Below, in pieces: positions 41,660 through 45,674 of a stretch of DNA of 45,674 bases. The translations under genes were made by a program, and so were the position numbers. This DNA comes from Bacteroidales bacterium (GTDB lineage Bacteria; Bacteroidota; Bacteroidia; Bacteroidales; Tenuifilaceae): the NCBI GenBank assembly GCA_016931855.1, contig JAFGDZ010000014.1, positions 1 to 45,674 of the forward strand, in the 5' to 3' direction. Each line of letters starts with the position of its first letter. Position 1 is the first letter of the stretch. The notes beneath the pieces are model-generated. The model was not told where the DNA came from and made no database searches. It saw only the letters and a list, made by a program, of their open reading frames with translations.

Positions 41660-43066
41660 CTAAATTCGCTCAAGCAGAACCACATTTTCAACGTGGTGTG
41701 TGTGGGGGAACATATCAACGGGTTGAACCTTTAAAACCTTGTATTTTACCGATAGTAGATTTAGATCGCGGGCTTGCGTTGCAGGGTTGCAGCTAACGTA
41801 AACAATGCGCCTAGGTTCGGCATTAAGAAGAGCATCTGCAACATCCTGATGAATCCCTGCACGAGGTGGGTCTAGTATCACAATCTCAGGATAACCGTTC
41901 TCTTCGAAAAATGGAACGGTGAGTAGGTCTTTTATATCCCCAGCGTAAAAGGCTGTATTTGTGGCGTTGTTTAGCTTGGCGTTAACCCAAGCATCCTCAA
42001 TGGCCTCGGGAACGTACTCAATACCAACCACTTTTTTGCAATCCTTAGCAACAAAGTTGGCAATGGTTCCTGTGCCTGTGTACAGGTCGTAAACCAGTTC
42101 GTTTCCAGTTAGCTCTGCAAACTCTTTTGTTACGCGGTATAGCGTAAGTGCTTGCTGCGTATTGGTTTGAAAAAAGGATTTAGGTCCAATTTTAAACAGG
42201 ATACCATCCATATTCTCAACCATGTGGTCTTTACCGGCGTATAGCATTATATCTAAATCGCCAATGGTATCGTTAGCCTTAGGGTTGATAACGTACATTA
42301 GCGAGGTGATTTGTGGAAACGCGGTTTTTAGGTGCTCCATCAGCTTTGCTATGTTCTCGGAGTCGTTCTCGTAGAACACTACAATTACCATAAGATCCGC
42401 TGTAGAGGTGTTGCGAATAATGATATTTCTAAGTAGCCCTTCGCGGTTGCGGATGTTGTAAAAGCTCATGTTCTGCTCAAGGGCAAAGCGCTTAACCTCA
42501 TTCCGAATTGAGTTTGATGGTTCGGGCTGTAGGTGGCACTCATCCAAATCCAAAATCTTGTCGAACATTCCCGGAATGTGGAACCCAAGGGCTGGTGTAG
42601 CTTTAAGCTCAAGCCTTGATTCAACCTCTTCGCGGGTTAGCCAGCGGCTATTGCTAAAGGTAAACTCTAACTTGTTGCGGTAGAACTCCGTTTGAGGGGA
42701 GCCTAGTATGGGATTTATTTCTGGCAGGTCTATTTTTCCAATTCGGGTTAGCTGGTCGGTAACCTGTTTTTGCTTAAACTTAAGCTGTTCTGCGTAGGGC
42801 AGGTTTTGCCATTTACAGCCGCCACAAGTGCCAAAATGCTTGCAAACAGGTTCAACCCTTAGCTTAGATAGCTCATGGTACTTTGTTATATACCCTTCCA
42901 TAAAGCTTTTTCGCTTACGGATAACTTGTATGTCAACTATATCGCCAGGAACGCCATAGGTAACAAACACAACCTTGTCGTTTACTCGGGCTATGGCTTT
43001 TCCCTCGGCAGCAACATCTTCAATGGTAACTCTCTCCAGAATAGGATTCTCGCGACGTCTTCTCAC
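41660..43066 (-). CDS. rlmD: 23S rRNA (uracil-5-)-methyltransferase RlmD
   Basis: The 468-residue protein begins with a TRAM RNA-binding domain (about 10-65) and a [4Fe-4S] site: CKHFGTCGGCKW (about 77-88) with a further cysteine in LDECHLQ. The SAM-dependent methyltransferase fold has LVYDLYTGTGTIANF (motif I), VIGIEYVPEA-like VVGIEYVPEA and ILDPPRAG. The catalytic cysteine lies in YVSCNPATQARDL. It methylates U1939 of 23S rRNA in E. coli; the exact position in this organism is assumed. The -7 element at 43129-43137 is a plausible promoter, and a small palindromic hairpin at 43094-43107 lies in its leader. Confidence 0.92.
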   Translation of the reverse strand: MRRRRENPILERVTIEDVAAEGKAIARVNDKVVFVTYGVPGDIVDIQVIRKRKSFMEGYITKYHELSKLRVEPVCKHFGTCGGCKWQNLPYAEQLKFKQKQVTDQLTRIGKIDLPEINPILGSPQTEFYRNKLEFTFSNSRWLTREEVESRLELKATPALGFHIPGMFDKILDLDECHLQPEPSNSIRNEVKRFALEQNMSFYNIRNREGLLRNIIIRNTSTADLMVIVVFYENDSENIAKLMEHLKTAFPQITSLMYVINPKANDTIGDLDIMLYAGKDHMVENMDGILFKIGPKSFFQTNTQQALTLYRVTKEFAELTGNELVYDLYTGTGTIANFVAKDCKKVVGIEYVPEAIEDAWVNAKLNNATNTAFYAGDIKDLLTVPFFEENGYPEIVILDPPRAGIHQDVADALLNAEPRRIVYVSCNPATQARDLNLLSVKYKVLKVQPVDMFPHTHHVENVVLLERI

Positions 43067-43128
43067 TTTTTTGCTTCTTATCGGTAAATGGCTGAACCTT
43101 TAGGTTCAAACTGCGTTTAAAATCTGAT

Positions 43129-43137
43129 GCAAAGTTA
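43129..43137 (-). promoter_or_regulatory. -7 element of the rlmD gene
   Basis: TAACTTTGC on the minus strand, 63 bp before the start; no -33 TTG is found at 18-21 bp. The heptamer array begins 26 bp further upstream. Confidence 0.42.
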
Positions 43138-43162
43138 ATAATATTGCAATGAGTACGATATG

Positions 43163-43391
43163 CGTAAATCGTGAGACGTGAAAAGTGAGACGTTAAATGA
43201 TTAGGTAGTTGCTTGAAACGTGAGACAGCTTGTCTCCTTGCCTGAGGTTAGCTTGTCTCGGCTATGACGAGAAGGCAACCTGCCCTTAGGCGAGATGAAA
43301 AGTTAAACGTGAAACGTGAAACATGAATTCTGAACCTTAAACCGTGAATTTTAAACTTTGAATCTTGAACTTAATCCTTTAACCTTAATTC
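43163..43391. repeat. Heptamer repeat array B, interrupted by a 68-bp insert
   Basis: Nine in-phase 7-bp units run from 43163 to 43225 (CGTAAAT, CGTGAGA, CGTGAAA, then decayed units and again CGTGAGA). An unrelated GC-richer stretch fills 43226-43293, and 14 more units run from 43294 to 43391, changing gradually from GATGAAA/CGTGAAA to TTTGAAT/CTTGAAC/TTAATTC. The last unit ends 9 bp before the start of the YdjM-like gene. The same units as in array A are used. It occupies a divergent intergenic region, as array A does. Confidence 0.85.
43226..43293. repeat. Insert inside heptamer array B with repeated AGCTTGTCTC word
   Basis: The insert carries two direct copies of AGCTTGTCTC (43227-43236 and 43250-43259). 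It has a small hairpin at its left edge (GAGACA/TGTCTC, 43222-43236) and another in its middle (TCTCG/CGAGA, 43256-43272). It interrupts the 7-bp phase (the two flanking blocks are out of phase by 5). It could be a small mobile or recombination-derived repeat; no gene is present. Confidence 0.55.
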
Positions 43392-43400
43392 TTCCCATCC

Positions 43401-44399
43401 TTGGATTCACTAACACAAGTTGTTCTAGGTGCTGCTGTAGCAGAGGCGGCTTTTGGCAAAAAGATTGGTAATAAAGCCATTCTTTGGGGCGGTGTTGCTG
43501 GTACTATACCCGATTTGGATGTAATTGTTTCGCCATTTTTCGACCCAGTCACTGCGCTGTTCGTGCATAGAGGGTTTAGTCATAGCCTTTTATTCCCTTT
43601 TATTGCTGCTCCACTGGTTGGTTGGCTTATAAGCAAAATAGAGCGGAATGCAACGGGTATGAACTGGCGCCAGTGGACCCTACTTGCGTTTTTATCCATT
43701 TTTACCCACTCGTTTATAGATTACTTTAACTCTTACGGAACGGGTATCTTTGAGCCCTTTAGTAGTTACCGCTTGGCGTTTGATTCCATTGGTATTATCG
43801 ACTTCTTTTATACAATTCCCTTCCTTCTTTTTACGGCTTGGCTAATGTTCTACCCTGCGGGTCATAAAATGCGGAAGGTGTTGGTTTGGACTGGAATTAT
43901 AGTTAGCACGCTGTACCTTGGTTACACGGTAACAAACAAGTTACAGATTGAGCGTGAGGTTAAGCAGGAACTAGCTGCAAGAAGCATTGATTACGATAGG
44001 ATTTTATCGTCGCCTTTACCTATGACCAACTTTTTATGGATGGTTGTTGTGCAGGATAATACAGGGTTTTACATTGGCTACCGAAGTGTTTTTGATGGGG
44101 ATACCCCAACCCAGTATGAGTATGTGAAACAAAACGATAACCTTTTGCGGCGATTTGCTAACGATAAGTCAGTTAGGGGGGTAAAACAGTTTACCAACGG
44201 CTTTTATGTGGTTGAGGTTGACGATGATGGTCGCCTTTGGCTACACGATTTGCGGTTTGGAGGACTAGCAACAGGAGCCTACGTTTTTTCTTTTCAGCTA
44301 AAGCCCTCCCTAAATGGGGTTGAGGTTACCCGGGAGCATCCCAATAGGCGATTCACCCCAGAAAATGTAAGGCGCTACTGGAAACGTATTGGCCTTTAA
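43401..44399 (+). CDS. YdjM-like membrane-bound metal-dependent hydrolase
   Basis: The 332-residue protein (TTG start at 43401, chosen since MDSLTQVVLGAAVAEAAFG is the family opening and no ATG precedes it) has a membrane-embedded N-terminal half with HRGFSHSLLFPF and the metal-ligand residues of this family (DLDVI, HRGFSHS, HSFIDYFNSYGT). The C-terminal 150 residues are soluble and not assigned. Relatives include YdjM, a LexA-regulated inner-membrane protein of unknown substrate. It is the gene fed by the DNA that ends in heptamer array B. Confidence 0.88.
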   Translation: MDSLTQVVLGAAVAEAAFGKKIGNKAILWGGVAGTIPDLDVIVSPFFDPVTALFVHRGFSHSLLFPFIAAPLVGWLISKIERNATGMNWRQWTLLAFLSIFTHSFIDYFNSYGTGIFEPFSSYRLAFDSIGIIDFFYTIPFLLFTAWLMFYPAGHKMRKVLVWTGIIVSTLYLGYTVTNKLQIEREVKQELAARSIDYDRILSSPLPMTNFLWMVVVQDNTGFYIGYRSVFDGDTPTQYEYVKQNDNLLRRFANDKSVRGVKQFTNGFYVVEVDDDGRLWLHDLRFGGLATGAYVFSFQLKPSLNGVEVTREHPNRRFTPENVRRYWKRIGL

Positions 44400-44417
44400 T
44401 TGCAGATAGGGAACTGG

Positions 44418-44597
44418 CTATCTCAGCATAAGAAAATCGCCATCAATAATCATAAGCTTAACGCCATGCTCTGCGTACAATCTGTGTGAACTTAAATCGT
44501 CGGACACTACATCGGTCATCCCCTTGGTAAGCAAAAACTTTTTGCCATTCTGCAGCTCGCTAATAAACTCGCCTTCTAGGCAATGTACAATTGATGT
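44418..44597 (-). pseudogene. Remnant of a DHCW-motif cupin protein (C-terminal part only)
   Basis: Read on the minus strand, the frame ending at the TAG at 44418-44420 encodes about 60 residues that look like the second half of a small cupin: IVHCLEGEF, LLTKGM, VVSDDLSSHR and GVKLMIIDGDFL. These are the hallmarks of Bacteroidota cupins that are normally about 110 residues long and have a DHWC-type metal motif upstream. The frame stays open up to 44666, where a TGA stops it, but no ATG, GTG or TTG start lies in the part before IVHCLEGEF. The upstream part that should carry the metal motif is gone, replaced by the end of the metallo-beta-lactamase gene. It is best read as a truncated remnant, though an unusual ATC/ATT start cannot be excluded. 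Confidence 0.55.
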
Positions 44598-44640
44598 TTT
44601 TTTGATTTGTTTTACTCCGTATGCAGTTGTTGTGTGCGCG

Positions 44641-45450
44641 CTATGGCTTGGTTTGCTGCAGAAGTTTCAAGGTGTGATCTATAAGCTCTTTCCCTCCCCA
44701 TAATCCGTGATGAGGAATCACTACCGCTGCATTAGGAAATCTCTCTTTTACTTTTTTTACAGATAATGGCCACTCATTAATGTTAGCATCGCCAGTAAAG
44801 CCAAGGTTCTTACTGTCGGCACTTTTTATCATACAGCCCCCAAACAGAATGCCCGACTTGGGGATGTAAACCACCACATTATCGGGCGAATGCGATTCCC
44901 CTGGGTAGTACACCTCAAAGTCAATCCCTCCAACGTTAAGCTTTAATCCCTTCTTTATGGGGTAAGTTATGTTGGGTTCCACAAAAACAAGCGACTGGTA
45001 GGTATCGTAGAATCGGTTTAGCGAAGGGGCTGTTAACCACTCTAGGGTCTGCTTTCGGGTCGATTCGCTTCGCGATTTAACCAGTTCAACCGTAAGGTCT
45101 GCTCCGTAAATATCTATGCCCATACTTCTTAGAACCTCATTTCCTCCTAAGTTATCAATGTGAAATCCTGTGTTTATGGCTGTAATCTTGTTGGGCGAAA
45201 GATTTTCCTTAATCCAGTTAACAAGCTGCTCTGTAGCCAATGGTTCGTAAGGCGTATCTATTAGTACAACCTCTTTGCCGCAGTTTACTACTAAAGAGTT
45301 TGATGGCCAAGGAAAGTTGTGGGTAACCACGTAAATGGTATCGTTTAGCCCGTTAATGTATAGCTCCTCGCTAAGGGTTGCTTTGGATTGGCTGTATCCT
45401 GTTGCTAGAATACACGTTAGTAAAGCAAGGAGTCGTATCGCTTTTTTCAT
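44641..45450 (-). CDS. Subclass B1-like metallo-beta-lactamase with altered zinc ligand
   Basis: The 269-residue protein has a signal peptide (about 1-20) and the B1 fold markers: GESHSPDNVVVYIP (His187), GILFGGCMIKS (Cys206), DANINEWPLS and PHHGLWGG (His248). In the HxHxD loop the first histidine is replaced by glycine (TGFHIDNLGGN, residues 94-104), so only His97 and Asp99 remain. Subclass B2 enzymes have Asn at the same place. Loss of this ligand should disturb Zn1, so beta-lactam hydrolysis may be narrow or absent. It is predicted to act in the periplasm. No resistance-type mobile context is seen; it ends next to the cupin remnant. Confidence 0.86.
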   Translation of the reverse strand: MKKAIRLLALLTCILATGYSQSKATLSEELYINGLNDTIYVVTHNFPWPSNSLVVNCGKEVVLIDTPYEPLATEQLVNWIKENLSPNKITAINTGFHIDNLGGNEVLRSMGIDIYGADLTVELVKSRSESTRKQTLEWLTAPSLNRFYDTYQSLVFVEPNITYPIKKGLKLNVGGIDFEVYYPGESHSPDNVVVYIPKSGILFGGCMIKSADSKNLGFTGDANINEWPLSVKKVKERFPNAAVVIPHHGLWGGKELIDHTLKLLQQTKP

Positions 45451-45587
45451 GTTTACGGTAAGGTTTTATGTTGATGACTATCAGTCAGGACGAATCTCAA
45501 AAGTAACATTTAGGCCGATACGTGAAGCGAATCCGTAAGATCAATGTTTTGTTATCTTCTTTGATGTTGATAATCAGTTGGTACATG

Positions 45588-45620
45588 TAAAAAGGGGCTA
45601 CCATTTCTGGCAGCCCCTTT
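45588..45620 (-). terminator. Terminator of the gene entering from the right edge
   Basis: Stem GGGGCT(A)CCA/TGG(C)AGCCCC with one mismatch, flanked by A and T runs, 24 bp past the stop codon of the minus-strand gene at the window edge. Confidence 0.82.
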
Positions 45621-45643
45621 CGTTAGCAGAATGTAGCGGTTAA

Positions 45644-45674
45644 CTACTCCTTCACAACCTTTTTAACGGTACGC
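45644..45674 (-). CDS. C-terminal end of a gene cut by the window edge
   Basis: Nine final codons (RTVKKVVKE) and a TAG stop, followed by a terminator. This is far too little to identify the protein; it only shows that the next gene runs on the minus strand. Confidence 0.55.
   Translation of the reverse strand, partial: RTVKKVVKE

Overview
The window is a stretch of Bacteroidota chromosome, most likely from an anaerobic Bacteroidales-type organism. The evidence is: several TAnnTTTG(Y) -7 boxes with TTG/TTTG about 18-21 bp upstream (the Bacteroidota sigma-factor pattern), few Shine-Dalgarno sequences, TPR-PD40 surface proteins, DUF4421, DUF1573 and TlpA/DUF4369 families, two tungsten-type aldehyde:ferredoxin oxidoreductases and a clostridial-type ferredoxin. 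No rRNA, CRISPR array, plasmid or phage module is visible. Only one clear transposable element is present, an IS200-type element at the left edge.

Layout. 1-640: IS200/IS605-type element whose transposase start codon lies in a 17-bp inverted repeat. 0.8-7.5 kb: GC-rich three-module beta-helix lipoprotein, AraC-family regulator, and two tandem TPR-PD40 proteins (all minus strand). 7.6-12.4 kb: lipoyl-dependent E2 acyltransferase, a GT2 glycosyltransferase fused to a decayed sugar-phosphate transferase, and a class I aminotransferase (minus). 12.8-19.3 kb: soluble multi-PAS histidine kinase with a REC-PAS-LuxR regulator, then LysR regulator plus YeiH-type exporter (plus). 19.3-19.5 kb: two tRNA-Val(TAC) genes. 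19.6-26.2 kb: FolC; divergent from it PhoH-PIN, then a SixA-PPK1-PPX polyphosphate operon. 26.4-30.2 kb: chemoreceptor without ligand domain, DUF4421 protein, VOC protein, atypical SDR. 30.5-35.4 kb: two aldehyde:ferredoxin oxidoreductase paralogues facing each other around a GRAM-like small protein and a poorly defined region with an orphan promoter. 35.5-40.9 kb: TlpA-type thioredoxin lipoprotein, MeaB GTPase, DUF1573 protein, M20 amidohydrolase, ferredoxin. 41-45.7 kb: small secreted protein, RlmD, YdjM-like membrane hydrolase, the broken remnant of a cupin gene, a class B1-like metallo-beta-lactamase with an altered zinc ligand, and the last codons of another gene.

How the genes fit together. 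The two oxidoreductases and the 2[4Fe-4S] ferredoxin point to ferredoxin-linked aldehyde/acid metabolism; MeaB points to a B12-dependent methylmalonyl-CoA mutase (propionate formation) elsewhere in the genome. PPK1 and PPX form a polyphosphate synthesis/breakdown pair. Regulatory genes appear as local pairs (kinase/regulator, LysR/YeiH).

The most unusual structure is a family of degenerate 7-bp repeats. It occupies two divergent intergenic regions (about 20941-21219 and 43163-43391), holds its 7-bp phase over 9 to 17 consecutive units, and in the second locus is split by a GC-richer 68-bp insert and runs to 9 bp before a start codon. It resembles in form the heptanucleotide STRR repeats of cyanobacteria. 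Other items worth attention are the H116G-like metallo-beta-lactamase next to the truncated cupin, the CxxxCxxxC cluster motif shared by both oxidoreductases, the glycosyltransferase with a gutted transferase domain, and an SDR without the catalytic YxxxK.
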